From: Protula sp. h YS-2021
Taxonomy: Eukaryota > Annelida > Polychaeta > Sabellida > Serpulidae
Length of the DNA stretch: 64,000 nucleotides
NCBI GenBank assembly: GCA_949752745.1
Contig: OX457031.1
Coordinates: forward strand, 37,917,502 to 37,981,501
Direction of reading: 5' to 3'
Shown here: positions 12,394-23,511 of the stretch, piece after piece
Numbering within the stretch: the first letter of the stretch is position 1
How the letters are laid out: each line of letters starts with the position of its first letter
Made by a program: the position numbers and the translations under genes
Notes under the pieces: generated by a model
Databases searched by the model: none
What the model was told of the DNA's origin: nothing
The model's input: only the letters and a program-made list of their open reading frames with translations

Positions 12394-12762
12394 GTGACTT
12401 CTCTGTTGCAACCTACACCCCTCCCCCCCCCCCCCATCCTCCATCCAATTTGAAAAAAAAATAAGAATGTTAAACTTCAGTCAGCACACACACACACCCA
12501 TTCCCAACAAACCCTACCTGCGTGCCAGGACCTATAAACGACATTTGATAGACTTTCATAAAAAGTAATATTTGGATTTTGTAGTTTACGATCTAAATGC
12601 CAAACCATGAAATAAACTGAAAAGTGAGAAGATAGTTAGCTAACGGAGACCCAGTGTTCCTTGTTGATACAACTGTGATTTCACTTTCTTTTCTAGATAA
12701 CGTCATGCGTGCAATAACACTGGTTGAAAACAAATGAGACTTGCGTTTACTGGTTTTTGCAG
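12394..12762 (+). other. Last intron of ceramide synthase
   Basis: Starts GTGACT and ends TTTTTGCAG. It holds a C run (12420-12434) and a short CA tract (12485-12496). No other feature is seen. Confidence 0.7.
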
Positions 12763-12908
12763 GTGATAAGAACGAGGCCAGCTTGAAGAGCACGAGTAAT
12801 AACAACGAGAAGTTTTCAGGAGAGTTCGACAAGGCGAACGGAACTAAGAACTCGCCTCGGGCCCGATCCAAAATTCCCACCCGTCGAGCTGTGTCCAAGG
12901 AGCACTGA
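12763..12908 (+). CDS. CERS: Ceramide synthase last coding exon E and stop
   Basis: Enters in phase 1 (G|GT) and runs 48 codons, including the TGA at 12906-12908. It codes for a hydrophilic, low-complexity C-terminus that begins GDKNEASLKSTSNNNEKF and ends ARSKIPTRRAVSKEH. There is no membrane segment. The tail is Ser, Asn and Lys rich and poorly conserved, as is usual at the cytosolic end of ceramide synthases. The link to exon D rests on frame, splice sites and position rather than on strong similarity. A poly(A) signal AATAAA occurs within 50 bp of the stop and another about 450 bp after it. Confidence 0.82.
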
Positions 12909-15900
12909 CGTCCAGCTTTCACACTGTCCCTGGAACAAAAAATAAACACACACATGCACACACAGAACTGAGCAGAGACGAAGTGGAGACAAGCGATGAA
13001 GTGTCCATGTCAATTTTGTGTTGTTGTGTTGTTTTATTCCATTCCACCACTTTTTTTTTTGTTCGCCGCACTATTTTTTTTTTTTGTGTGTGAAATTATT
13101 GACGTTTCCTTTGGCGTCGCTTTCCCGTTGTTTTTTTTTCTTTCTTATGTACACAGTCACTGAAGCAACTGTAAAAGATATAACGTCAAATCCACTGTTA
13201 ACTTCCTCCCTTGCTTTACTTGTTTCGTTTTCACTCTTGAGATTCGCCAGCAGCTTTAGTGTAAAGAAGAAAAGTAAACGCTTAACCTTAACCTTAAGGT
13301 CGCTTTGCTCGACCGACAACGTTGTGAATGAGGGGGGAGGGGGTGGGTATCTGTTAAATAAAATGAGACTGTGATCTAGTCGCTACTGGTACGAGTGAGT
13401 GGTGCAATAAGCAGCACAATGTATAAGACAGGTCACAGAGAGGGCCAGTAGTTACCGATGATCGAGCATTTCAGTATTTGAAAGTAATGAGTGCGGTCGT
13501 GGAAAAGTAAATAAGACAGGTTCTTTAATATGTTTGGCATCTCTGCCTTATCCGTCTGAGAGTTATGGAAATAATGCATTGTCGCGAACTATTATTTTTC
13601 AATTTTAGGTATTAGAAATTAACTTTTAGAATTGTTTTTTTTTTCTTTTGACGAAACGCTGTTAAATGTTGATTTCTGCTGAAAACGTGTTTGCTGAAGC
13701 TTGGGATGTATTAGCTGCTGTGTAGTGAATATCCTTTCTTTGTAGGATTTGTAGGATACCTGCTGCACATGTAAGCTGTTCTAGTTGTTTGCACCGAGCG
13801 TCAGAGAAGTCCTCTAATCTTTGCACTGAGCTGTTTACTTTCTGCTCCTCCTACTGATGTTGATATCAACATCAGTTTCGTATTTTATTCTCGAGTTTAT
13901 TTCGTATATATTTCATGTGCAAAAGGATTCTTGCAATGAGTGTGCAGAACTGTTTATTTATTTCACGATCTCATGTGTTAGCGAATCGCTTCGTGCCGAG
14001 CTTTATGTGTGTCCCAGGGAAATTCTGCAGTGCGCTGTTTGTATTCAAGTCTACTGCTTTTTAAGGGTAGTTGTTTTACTAGTTGACCTACAAGTTTTCA
14101 TGTATTACCTGTACAATGAACATAGTGTCGAAATATTTTCTTCTTTGCACTTCCAGACAATTAAAACTGCTTCTCGACAGTATGATTAGCTGCTTGACAG
14201 GGGCTATAAATATATCATGTGACTTGTGATGTCATCAAAATACCAGTGATTTCTGGCAAATTGACAGTCTGTCATATACCTGCTGTGCGTTCTTTGCGTA
14301 TGTTTTGCAGCGCATTAACTCCGAAGAATTCAGGTGAAGAATCAGCTGTGTTTCAGTTTTAAGGACGCGACTCATATTATCAAATTATTTTCAAAAAAAG
14401 GTTTTAGATTATCAGTGTTTGGTATTTGGTATTTTCGGTAGTGCTACATATGAATGAACATTTTGCACGAAAATAATACCGATATATGGACGGGATCGTG
14501 GAAATTATTTCAATAGAAGCGATGTCCGCCAAACGTATGTTTCTATTAAATTGTAGACGTTGAGAAAAATATGGGGTTCTCTAATATTTAACTGTTGTTG
14601 TTTTGATGGAAATTATTGTATTTTGGCATGTGTTATTGGGATGTGGTCACGCCAGTGCTCCTGTTACGTCGTCTTTCGCGAATGGTTCGTTTTCATATTG
14701 AGCACTTTTAAGTAACCATAGAGAGCTTTCTATACGAATAGGACCACAGGACCAGGGGGTGACAAACGGGTCGATGCGTAGGTCAGTCCATGCTCCCAAT
14801 AAAAGCGACCCATGATGACACTAGTCTGCCTTCATTTCTGGGCGGATAAGCAGAGCGTCGGATTTTTTTCACTTTCTTTTGGTGCTTCACCAATGGAATT
14901 CCGCCATCATTTCAAGAAGCTACGTTTTCTTGCTTAACTTTTTTTTGTCTGCAAATAGCGTGACAGTATGATGAGAGGTATCAGCCAAAAATTAAAAGAT
15001 TTATTTCTCAAATGACTGTTAGAAGAGGTGGTTACCTTACACTGACTGTGTAATGAGCAACCAGTACACGTATTATGTGAGCAGACACTGTTTTGTTGTT
15101 ACCTTGGGTCTTTTGTCACCAATCACAGGCCTGTTGTTGGAAATCGTATTTATGCAGACGTTACTGTTCTAGTTAGTAGTAGTGGAGAAGTGATATGCTT
15201 GTGATTTCAATCTGTTACTGTCAAAAGTTTGTATAAAAATAAACACTAAAATAAACAAAGAACAAATAAACAAAAATCCAGTGTTAACTGATCGTGTGCA
15301 AGTATGCTACTAGTTTTGTTTCCTTGCCAACCACACCGTTGTTTTATGCGTGCTGCATTGTGGGTACTTGTGTTGAGACGTTGCATAGATAACCATCTTG
15401 AAAAAAGCCATGCCGTCGAGTCTTTGGATGTCTTTGGATGGAAGACAGTCTTGGCGAAGGTTGAATGGGTCATTTGTAGGATCTGTGTTATTCTGATGAG
15501 AAACTGAGGAGACCTCCCGGTGGTAGAGGGCGATGGGGGTAGCTGCTCGCCTTAATCTGTATTCTGCTAGCATGTTGTTTACTTCAATGTTGAATAAATA
15601 TGGCGTTTGATAAATTGTATATTAAATTTTACAAGAGTAACTGCAAAAATGCTGGGTCTCAAACCGCCACAAACCGCGTACAAACAGGCATAAAACTCGA
15701 CATTTCCTGTTATATATTCTTCCCCACACACTCCCCTATGGCTTTCGTTCGCGCTTTGTACTCCCACAAGACCATGAAAAATCTCCGCCCTCGGACACTT
15801 GAATCCATATGTGTAGAAGGGCATAATTAAGCACCGGCAACATTACACCGTGTGACACCAGCTTACGTGGAACTGGGTAGAAAATTTGCGAAGAGGAATT

Positions 15901-16960
15901 AATCGATTTGCGTCCGCACTTGACAAGCTGAGCTTTTGAATATTGAAGATATTGAAGCGTGCTATATTGTGATATGGTCTGTGTTCACAAACTGCTTTCT
16001 TTCCTTGCATCCATTTAGCGTCGACACAGACGAACTTTATAAACTACCGCGGACTTCCATTGTCACTTGTGGCTGCGGACTGCCATTAATGGTTAGCCAG
16101 GAATTCTTACTAATCACCCGCCTGCCAGTTGCAAAAACAAATGAGCTACCCGGGGGGGGGGGGTAAAAACGCCACTTTAACATCGAGTTTACTGTGAAAT
16201 TTAGAGCTGTCCCCGTTTTTTCTCTACTAAACACAATCGCTTGAAAATTGTGTAACTGGGTGTATAAAGAAGCAAAAATTTTAAAAATAAAGAAAAAGTT
16301 ATTAAAACATTAAAAGTTCCATCGGGTCAGATTTATTTTTCTCGAGAAAATACACAACTTATGCAACTGAAAATTGTGAAATAGATATCTTTTAAGCCTT
16401 TGTATTCTGCTTTTGTTATTGGTTTTGTTCCGCCAAAGTGTTCTGGTTACGAAAAACCATAGGGTTTACTTTACGTTATCTGAACAGATCACAAGTTCCG
16501 AAAAGTCCAAGTGTAAAGTTGAAACCTTCGAACGAGATTTGCCTTTGCTATGATTTTGAATTGCCTTGTCGTAGTGTAGCTTGCAAACAATTTTAAATGA
16601 AAAATCACTAAGGTGTTCACGCACATTTTATGTAACCCTGTTATAATGTCAGTTGTTGTTCTTTCTATGGTGTTGTATAATGATTCGTCAGATCAGTTTT
16701 ATTGCCCAAATAGATGTTAACCCATTTTAGTGAAATTTAGTCCCATTGAACTTATCAGCTTTCTGCTAGTTATTTATTGGAGTAATAAAACTTGTAAACA
16801 TTCATGAACTTGTTTGTGTCATTGAATGGGTTTCCATAGCGAAAAACTTAAGACAACGCTTGCTGCAAACACTGGCAGTGTCTTCCATCAGTCCACTCAT
16901 GCCTGTGATTCCATGTGGTACTTACGGGATTCCGCATGGAACTTCGTAAAAAGTAATGAC
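12909..16960 (+). other. Ceramide synthase 3' UTR and intergenic sequence
   Basis: No protein gene is supported over 4 kb. Candidate poly(A) signals AATAAA on the plus strand lie near 12938, 13354, 15239 and 15594, so the 3' UTR may be short or long. A G-rich run sits at 13331-13348 and another at 16151-16162. The open frames here lack family similarity or exon structure. Confidence 0.5.
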
Positions 16961-16964
16961 ACTT

Positions 16965-17490
16965 TGCCAAACGGTGTTCACTTCACAATTTTTCCCAATC
17001 CTTACACAATCCTAACACATTCAAGCCTACATTTCTGGATCGATTGTTGAAATCTTTTACATATAGGAAGTATTGGAAACAAAAAAGGTCGGTACTGTAA
17101 ATGAGCCCTGTCGGCCCAAGGAGATTGGCCCAGCTGAACTTCAGAAATTTTCACAACCCTTACATACTGGAATGAGTTTGTTAACACTCAAGCCTACATT
17201 TCTGCATCGATTGATAAGACATCTTAACTAGAAGTAGTACTGGAACCAACAAGGGTTGGTATTGTAAATGAGCCATGGCGGCCCAAGGACATTGGCCCTG
17301 CTGAACTTCACAAATTTTCCCAATCGCTACTCATTGGAATGAGTTTGCCAACACACTTAAGCCTACATTTTTCGACCGATTGTTAAGACATTTTATATAT
17401 GGATAGTACTGGGGACTTTCTAAAATTTCGTGTCCATCGAGCGTTTCTGCGGCGGGGGACATTTAATCAGTTTCACTGATGACTTGTCTC
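16965..17490 (+). repeat. Tandem repeat of about 170 bp with 3' hairpin (family P1)
   Basis: Three diverged units are marked by AAGCCTACATTT at about 17023, 17190 and 17360. Each carries GTAAATGAGCC and CAAGGA(C/G)ATTGGCC. The array ends in GGCGGGGGACATTT, then a hairpin ATCAGT-TTC-ACTGAT at 17466-17480 and ACTTGT. The same unit and the same tail recur at 32960-33385. This copy has no head. Confidence 0.8.
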
Positions 17491-18403
17491 ACCTCCATCG
17501 GTTTCGGAGTGTGCAGAAAACGACATAAAATTCAAAAAAAAAAAAAAAAAAAAAAGAGGAAAGAGAGAGCGAAACTACCAGAATTCCCCGTAAATTTCGT
17601 CCTAAGTGTAAATAAAATAATTTCTAAGCTTTTCTTGCAAATGGTCTACAATGAAAAATCCAGGCGCTCCACGCCAGGAGTCTGAATTAACATAATCATT
17701 CTAAAATGTTTATTTAAATTAAGGAAAAAATCATGCATATTTGTTGAGTTTTATTTAGTACATAAAATGTTCATTTTTGGTCCTGAAAAATACTAAACTA
17801 TCACTAACAAGACGTTACATCAACAGTTAAAAATCACTTCATTCAACATACTCCTTGGGACTGGAATCTAAACAATAAAATTCGTGGCGATATCAATGGC
17901 ACTCCAACCAAAATATGGTCATTTCTATAACTGAAAAACAAGTGATTAACTCACACAGGCGTTAAGCTTCAACTGATTAACACTGGGCTACTGGCCTTAA
18001 AGCCAACCCTGACAGGTTCTGCGGAAACTACCTGCCAACACGAACACCAGTCTCACATTACATGTTAATGTGCTCCCTACAGCAGTGTGATAACATCTAT
18101 ATATGGTATGCGTAATCAACAGGCCCGGCTTTGGAAAAAAAAACAAAAAAAAAAAAACTGCGTGAAGTGTTCCATGAAGCATTCGCACTTGCGGTAGAAT
18201 GGTTTACAAATAACAGCCAGTAGGGTCCTTAATATTATAAACATGGCAACGGTATCATTAACAATGACACACTACAACCTGCACAACTATATATTACAGC
18301 GTAGAACAATACCATAAAGAATAACAGAAAATTGTTACCCTGGACAATAATCACAGATGCTTTTTAAGTTATTACAAGAAGTCATGATATCTTAACAGAA
18401 GTC
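17491..18403 (-). other. 3' UTR region of C2orf69
   Basis: Lies downstream of the C2orf69 stop on the minus strand. TTTATT at 17750-17755 and 17709-17714 reads AATAAA on that strand and can serve as a poly(A) signal. An A run occupies 17536-17554. No other gene is seen. Confidence 0.5.
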
Positions 18404-19156
18404 TCAAGAATTCTCATGCCTTCGTATTAATTCAAAATGATTTTCCAATGATCCAGGTTCATCATCGAAATGCAGAACATTAGAAACATCGATGTCCAAA
18501 CTGCGTAGCGTTTCAATAAACTTCTTATGTTCTTTGCCTATCCAAGGCCGAGAGGGATCCTGCACCTGGTACGGCGTGACGTGGGCGCGGATACGTATCT
18601 GCGTGTCGCGTAGATGGCACAGGACAGCGCGGTCGTGTACCCACGTCGGTACAGCGTCGCCATAGCCAGAATGGCCGCCATCCAGCCATGTCATACTCGT
18701 CACGCTCCTCACGAACTCGCAACTACTTGGCTCCGTCAGGGCGCTTTCTAATTCATACAAGAGCTGATTCAAAACGACGCAGCCTTTACTAAAACCAATA
18801 ATATGTTTGGGAAGCCGCATTTTTTCATCCACATTGACTATGTCCTTGGTTGCATCATTCGCACTGGTTTCACTGGACGACGCATCCGTCAAAACAGGAG
18901 CACTAAGAGAATTGCGAAGCAGCTTACACAGGTGTTGCCACGATCCTTGGCATTTAGTATTCATTGGCACACCGATCATACCAGAGTCCACGAAATTGGA
19001 ATACACACTGAACGTCTTGAAACGCATCAGGGCAGGTTTGACCACGATGACGTCACTTGATGGATATTTCTCTTGTAAGATTTGTGCTGTGGATTCCAAA
19101 TTCCACTCCTGGTACCGGTGGTTGTCTCTGTGGCCCATCATGATCTCCCTGTAATC
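18404..19156 (-). CDS. C2orf69: C2orf69 homologue, exon 3 (most of the protein)
   Basis: Encodes 250 residues and the stop, starting DYREIMMGHRDNH right after the acceptor TTGTGCAG. Landmarks of the family are present in order: (D/N)Y(R/H)EIM at the start; W-S/N-LE about residue 21; IGFSKGCVVLNQLL with a GFSKG elbow like the nucleophile turn of alpha/beta hydrolases; MTWLDGGHSG; HVTPYQV(Q/R)DP and WIGKEHKKF; and a closing SLENHF. In humans C2orf69 is a mitochondrial protein of uncertain chemistry whose loss causes a severe childhood disorder with mitochondrial dysfunction. The open frame can be read 33 bp further into the intron, but residues before DYRE are not family-like, so the splice is preferred. 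Confidence 0.95.
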   Translation of the reverse strand, partial: DYREIMMGHRDNHRYQEWNLESTAQILQEKYPSSDVIVVKPALMRFKTFSVYSNFVDSGMIGVPMNTKCQGSWQHLCKLLRNSLSAPVLTDASSSETSANDATKDIVNVDEKMRLPKHIIGFSKGCVVLNQLLYELESALTEPSSCEFVRSVTSMTWLDGGHSGYGDAVPTWVHDRAVLCHLRDTQIRIRAHVTPYQVQDPSRPWIGKEHKKFIETLRSLDIDVSNVLHFDDEPGSLENHFELIRRHENS

Positions 19157-19566
19157 CTGCACAACAGTAAGCAACGATAATCCACTCACCAGTCCAAAAT
19201 CTGTTCCAAAAGCATATGGAAGAAGATACAGCTAGAAATTCGATCACATGGTGTGCTTGTTGCTACAACCAGTACATTAGATATAAAAGCCGTGAAGTCT
19301 ACAAGAGGAGTCTCTGCCGAAATACGCTTAAATGCCTAAACATTAACCTAAGCAATTTTCGCAAGTCAAACGTTCATAAAATCAAGGTATTTACGGTATT
19401 CAGGACATGTTTACTGCCGTTACAAATTTTGGTAATATATTTAACAATGAGCTTATAGAAAATGCACTTCCAGGGTGATTAAGTGTAAGTGCCAACAGAA
19501 CAACGAATCTCAGAGCTTGTTTCCAGGTTTCACACTTACATGGTACTATACACATTTTATAATTAC

Positions 19567-19655
19567 CTGTACATCGCCACCAAAAAAGACGATGTAACTT
19601 TGAAGTTTCTCCTTTGAGCTACAAAGAATGACGTCATTCTGCTTATCACCTTCAC
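19567..19655 (-). CDS. C2orf69: C2orf69 homologue, exon 2
   Basis: An 89-bp exon with acceptor CTTGTAG at its 5' side and donor CAG|GTAATT. Phase 1 in and phase 0 out fit exon 1 and exon 3 exactly. It encodes GEGDKQNDVILCSS and then SYIVFFGGDVQ, matching the family's beta strand and YF(H/P)GDVQ turn just before NYHEIM. The join VQ|DYREIM reproduces the conserved block across the intron 19157-19566. Confidence 0.93.
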
Positions 19656-20199
19656 CTACAAGGTACAAGGAGGGTCAATAATTAATTCAGCCACTTTATA
19701 TAACAGACTTGTTGTAAAGCATACCTCTTTTTGTTGGGCTTTTCAAAAATATATTTATCCATGGCACTTCAGTACAATCAGTACCTCAGTATTATCGCAA
19801 AAATATTGACTGGTGTAAAGACCGAACTTTGTTACCACCAACTCAAATCGAAGGAAAACAACGTTATTTTTGTTACAGATGGTTTTTTTTCAGAATTTAC
19901 TTTCTGCTCTCCACCTAATCCTGGCCAACCGAAGCTTATGAATTATATTCGAAGGATAATATGTCGGTCCTTAACCAGAAGTTTTATTATATTTTTCAAG
20001 TTCTATGCATTATAAACGAACACAGACAACCGTGCACTTACTGACTTGTTAACCCTAAATTTAATCACAGAAAATCTCAACGTTATACAAGGAGTTAACA
20101 ATATTGCTTCCTTTTCTTTCGGTTTTCAAGACTTAACTCACACAACAAATTCACTGTGAAATACAGCAATAAATATATAAAATAAACTAATAAAAATAC

Positions 20200-20287
20200 C
20201 TTTGATTGGCCCTAAGCGAAACATGGAGGAGTACATTCGCTTCAAAAGAGGCAAAACAAAGAAATGTGGTCTTTGAGAAAACTGCAT
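20200..20287 (-). CDS. C2orf69: C2orf69 homologue, exon 1 coding part (N-terminal presequence)
   Basis: Start ATG at 20287-20285; 29 codons plus one base to the donor AAAG|GTATTT. It reads MQFSQRPHFFVLPLLKRM and continues to LGPIK|G. The segment has Arg, Lys and hydrophobic residues but no acidic residue, which is plausible as a mitochondrial presequence. The start is supported by an in-frame TGA at 20320-20318 and by perfect phase agreement (88+89+753 bp, 309 codons plus stop). The exon probably begins at 20329, where a long pyrimidine tract ends in CTTTCTAG. That implies at least one upstream non-coding exon. The exon would open with a three-codon upstream frame ending at that TGA. The N-terminus is not conserved in the family, so this call rests on splice logic. 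Confidence 0.8.
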
Positions 20288-20329
20288 AAAAGGTTCTGCA
20301 CTGCTGAAGTCCTGTTCTCATAAAGCCAT

Positions 20330-21290
20330 CTAGAAAGCAAAAAAAAAAAAAAAGATGAAATAGTTTAAACACTTTGGTAAGCTGAAATGCATACATCAAA
20401 GAAGAGCGAAAAGGGGAACTTATTGGTTTTAACTGAATGTAAAGAGAAAACAATATTATTAGTTTATCAAAGTCAGATTGACACGACAATGCCAAAATCT
20501 AGTTTTATTGGTTTTCCCGTATAATACGTATTCAGATGTGGTACAATAAAGGCCCACGTGTAAATACAAATTTGGACGTCTGAACATGCAGTTAAGCAGC
20601 AACCCTCGAGGACGTGAAATCTACCCCAACAATAGCACGTCTCGAAATTTCCAATCGAAGCTTTGTCGTTAATACAAAGCCAGGTAAATGGAAACTGGAA
20701 ACAAGACACCGGTTTATGTGGCTAAAAAAATCGGAATCTATTGACTTATTTACTGGTTTATAAAGTAACGGTGTGTTAAAATAAATATATCATGCTTCTC
20801 TAAGTTTGTTTCACAAGTATAGCTCTTTTACTGTTACACATAGTTTGGCCCTTTATTGTGCTCATTACAATATTTATAAATGATATGGATAAGCTAACTC
20901 TCACACAGTCCTTTATGATTAATGTGTTGTTTTCCTTGGGAAAACCGGAAAAAATATACTTCAAATTAGATTATGGATAATCCAACCATATATCCATGTC
21001 CAAAATGTAAAAAAGTAGTATCCGACGATAATAATAGAGCGTTCTCTTTGTCTAAAATAGACAAACCGTACATGTGCTAAGCTAATGAAAAGACAATAAT
21101 TGATTGCAAAAGGTACTAGTAGCGACCACTGCTACTGTATAAACTGCTCTTCAGTATTTTCTTTTAACAGTACTATGGATGATGAATTTTTATTTATTAA
21201 CTGAAATTTAGATGTAAGCAATGAAGTTTGTGAGCTCTGCGAAAAAAAAAAACAAATATAATGTTGACAGTTATAGTTCTACCGATTTTA
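20330..21290. other. 5' region of C2orf69 and spacer
   Basis: Contains the pyrimidine tract (on the minus strand) that precedes the putative 5' exon acceptor at 20329. No upstream exon or promoter element could be pinned down, and no other gene is supported. Confidence 0.4.
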
Positions 21291-21299
21291 AAGGTTGTG

Positions 21300-21430
21300 A
21301 ATATGATGGTATCCAGACAGAAGGGCCTTGGACAAAAGGGCCTTGGAAGTAAAGGCCTTTCCCAAAACTGTCTTTCCCAAAAGGGCCTTTCCCAAAACGA
21401 CCCTAAATGAAAAATTGGACAAAAGGGCCC
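21300..21430 (+). repeat. Word-repeat block: iterated AAGGGCCTT / CCCAAAA
   Basis: Six to seven iterations of short words such as AAGGGCCTTGGACAAAA and GGCCTTTCCCAAAA occur in mixed order. It looks like one end of a DNA transposon with sub-terminal repeats. It lies 400 bp before a FLYWCH-MULE pseudogene. No matching opposite end was found. Confidence 0.55.
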
Positions 21431-21845
21431 TGAGAATATTTTTAAGAAAATAAAATAATAATAACAATCTGCCCCATTATTTCCCCAAACGGTACTCATT
21501 GTTTGTACCAACTACTGCCTTGTTGTTTTGTTTCAATTTACTCCCGTCACTGTCTGTAGATTTCCAAGGCAATGTGCCACAGATAATCGCACTTTGTACC
21601 AATCACTACCTTCAGTTGCAATTACTTTCCATCACTGCCTTTAGATGCCAGACTTTTGCGGAGTCATTGTGCCACAAAAGGTAATCCCTGTCCTTTGCTG
21701 GGTGCTCCTGCACTGTGCTGTCTAAACACACACGCTAATCCGGATGATGTTGCCGTGTCAGTTTCTTGTCCATATATAAGGTGTTGTGAATTTGACGTCT
21801 TTACTTGTGCTTTGAACAACAGCAATGGAGATAATACAAAGTAAT

Positions 21846-22895
21846 TAAGGACAGCCAAAAATTTGTTTCGATGGCTTCATGTACATTAAGAAAAACGTGC
21901 TGAAATCTCGGAGAATTTCTTGGCGATGGGTGCGTCGTTCCAGTCATTGCAAGCAGATCAATGACTACATTACCGCTAATGGATGACCAAACAACCACGA
22001 TCCAAATCCAGCTGAGGTTGGGGCAACCAAAGCGAGAGCCAAGCTTAAGGTGTCTGCATCTCAGACACACGAGAGACCTATCAGTATGGTTTCTGCTGCG
22101 CGTGCAACAGCACCCGAAGAAGCATGACCGCTGACGGGCAGAGATGAAGCCATGAAGAAGGCCATCAATCGCGTACGTTTAGGGACCACGCCACCCGTGC
22201 CAGACAGAGTTGAAGACCTCATCATCGATGGCGAGTGGGCATAAAAACAATTGGACCAAACCCACAGCAGTTCTTATTCTACGATAATGGACAAAACTCC
22301 AACAACCATATCTTAGTGTTTGGTTCCCCAGCTTCGATGCAGCTACTCGCCAATGCCCAAACGTGGGTCATCGATGGTACATTTTCTGTCGTACCTGCCG
22401 GATTTACGCGACTCTACGTGATTCGAGTCCCTATAGGTAATACTACCGCGCCAACTATGTTTGCATTAACGCAAGGGAAACCGCAAGAAGCATACGAAGA
22501 ATTTTTCCAGGCTGTCGTGAGTTACTGTGAGAGCCAAAACCTGATCCTTGACCCTACTACGATTTTCTGTGACATCGAACTTGCTGTCATCAGGGCACCT
22601 GAAACGGTCCTCAGGCCAGAGTTGGATATTAGGGGATGCATCTACCACCTGACACAAGCGACGTGGCGAAAAATCCAAGAACTGGGGTTGGTTAACCAGT
22701 ACAGAGAAGCTGGCAGCTCATCATTGGCCTCAAACACGAGGAGTGCGCACGCACATTGAGCAAGACCTATGACGAGAGCCTTCGCCGGGAGTACGTCTCA
22801 CTACAACAACGCCTTAAAACGTTGTGCCTGGACCGCGACGTAAACCTGTTTCTCAGTTCCTTGGAGGAGTCGGGCACAACATTCGGTGGGTGACG
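21846..22895 (+). pseudogene. FLYWCH-MULE transposase, decayed and internally deleted
   Basis: A MULE cut-and-paste transposase relic. A damaged FLYWCH zinc finger is readable at about 21855-22010 across frames: FDGFMYIKK, a ...RISWRW block where the usual Cys follows Trp, SSHCK and NHDPNPAEVGATKA. A linker ends in DRVEDLIIDGEW. The catalytic domain is open from 22235: FLFYDNGQNSNN, WVIDGTFSVVP with the first catalytic Asp, VIRVPIGNTTAPT, IFCDIELAVI with the second, and GCIYHLTQATWRKIQELGL. After about 22690 the frame changes and jumps to a C-terminal-like LRREYVSLQQRLKTLC, so the middle including the expected third acidic residue is missing. Stop codons near 21970 and 22125 and frame changes make it inactive. 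Confidence 0.88.
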
Positions 22896-23239
22896 TTAAG
22901 GCGAACATCTCGATAGGGCGTAGCAATCCTCCTTCTAAGCTCGAGACCTTTATTGATGTATTGCTGTAGTTATGTGGTAGATAATAGTCGTAGCAGATAA
23001 TATCAGATGGATTAAAAACAGGACGAGGAGTTGGTGAAAAAGGGAGAGAGGATGGGGATTGGGGAAAGGGAGAGCTGAGTTCTCAAAGTAATTCAGTATT
23101 ATCAAAGTAATAACTGGAGGTAAAATGCTTAAAGCTAAAAAGTTGCTAGACAGTGAAGATTTGGGTAAAAATAATGGTAGGTTTTTATATAGCGGCTTTC
23201 CAATTGAAGCAGCTGATTAAACTGTTTTACATCAAGTTT

Positions 23240-23510
23240 CGAACATACATTGCAGTCATGTTTATTTAAACCCAAGATCGACGTGCTCATACAGTGTTTC
23301 TTACAGTCTCTATCTGATGCAGCCAAGTTGGCGCTTTACAATACTCCTAAGTTGAAATGCAGAAAACTACGTAAGCACATCGATATCCCTAGGGGTGTAA
23401 CTGATGTTGCGATTCCTAGCCATGAGCGGGATTCAAACCCACGACCTACAGCACCACAACGTTTGGCTGTGACAGCGGCTTTAACCATTCGCCCACACCA
23501 AAGTCAATTG
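23240..23510 (-). repeat. tRNA-like SINE, minus strand
   Basis: On the minus strand 23506-23420 reads GTGGGCGAATGGTTAAAG (box-A-like) and about 45 bp later GTGGGTTTGAATCCCGC (box-B-like), as in a tRNA with a long variable arm. An unrelated body follows towards 23240. It does not fold into an obvious intact tRNA, so a tRNA-derived SINE is the best reading. The 3' limit is a guess. Confidence 0.6.
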
Positions 23511-23511
23511 T

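Noticed and set aside
15246..15573. Overlapping open frames on both strands near 15.3-15.6 kb
   Set aside because: No similarity, no splice logic; overlapping frames on both strands argue for chance.
18404..19189. Starting C2orf69 at an ATG in this open frame (MSGLSLLTVVQ)
   Set aside because: The first 11 codons are intronic: TTGTGCAG is an acceptor and exon 2 supplies the conserved GDVQ before DYREIM.
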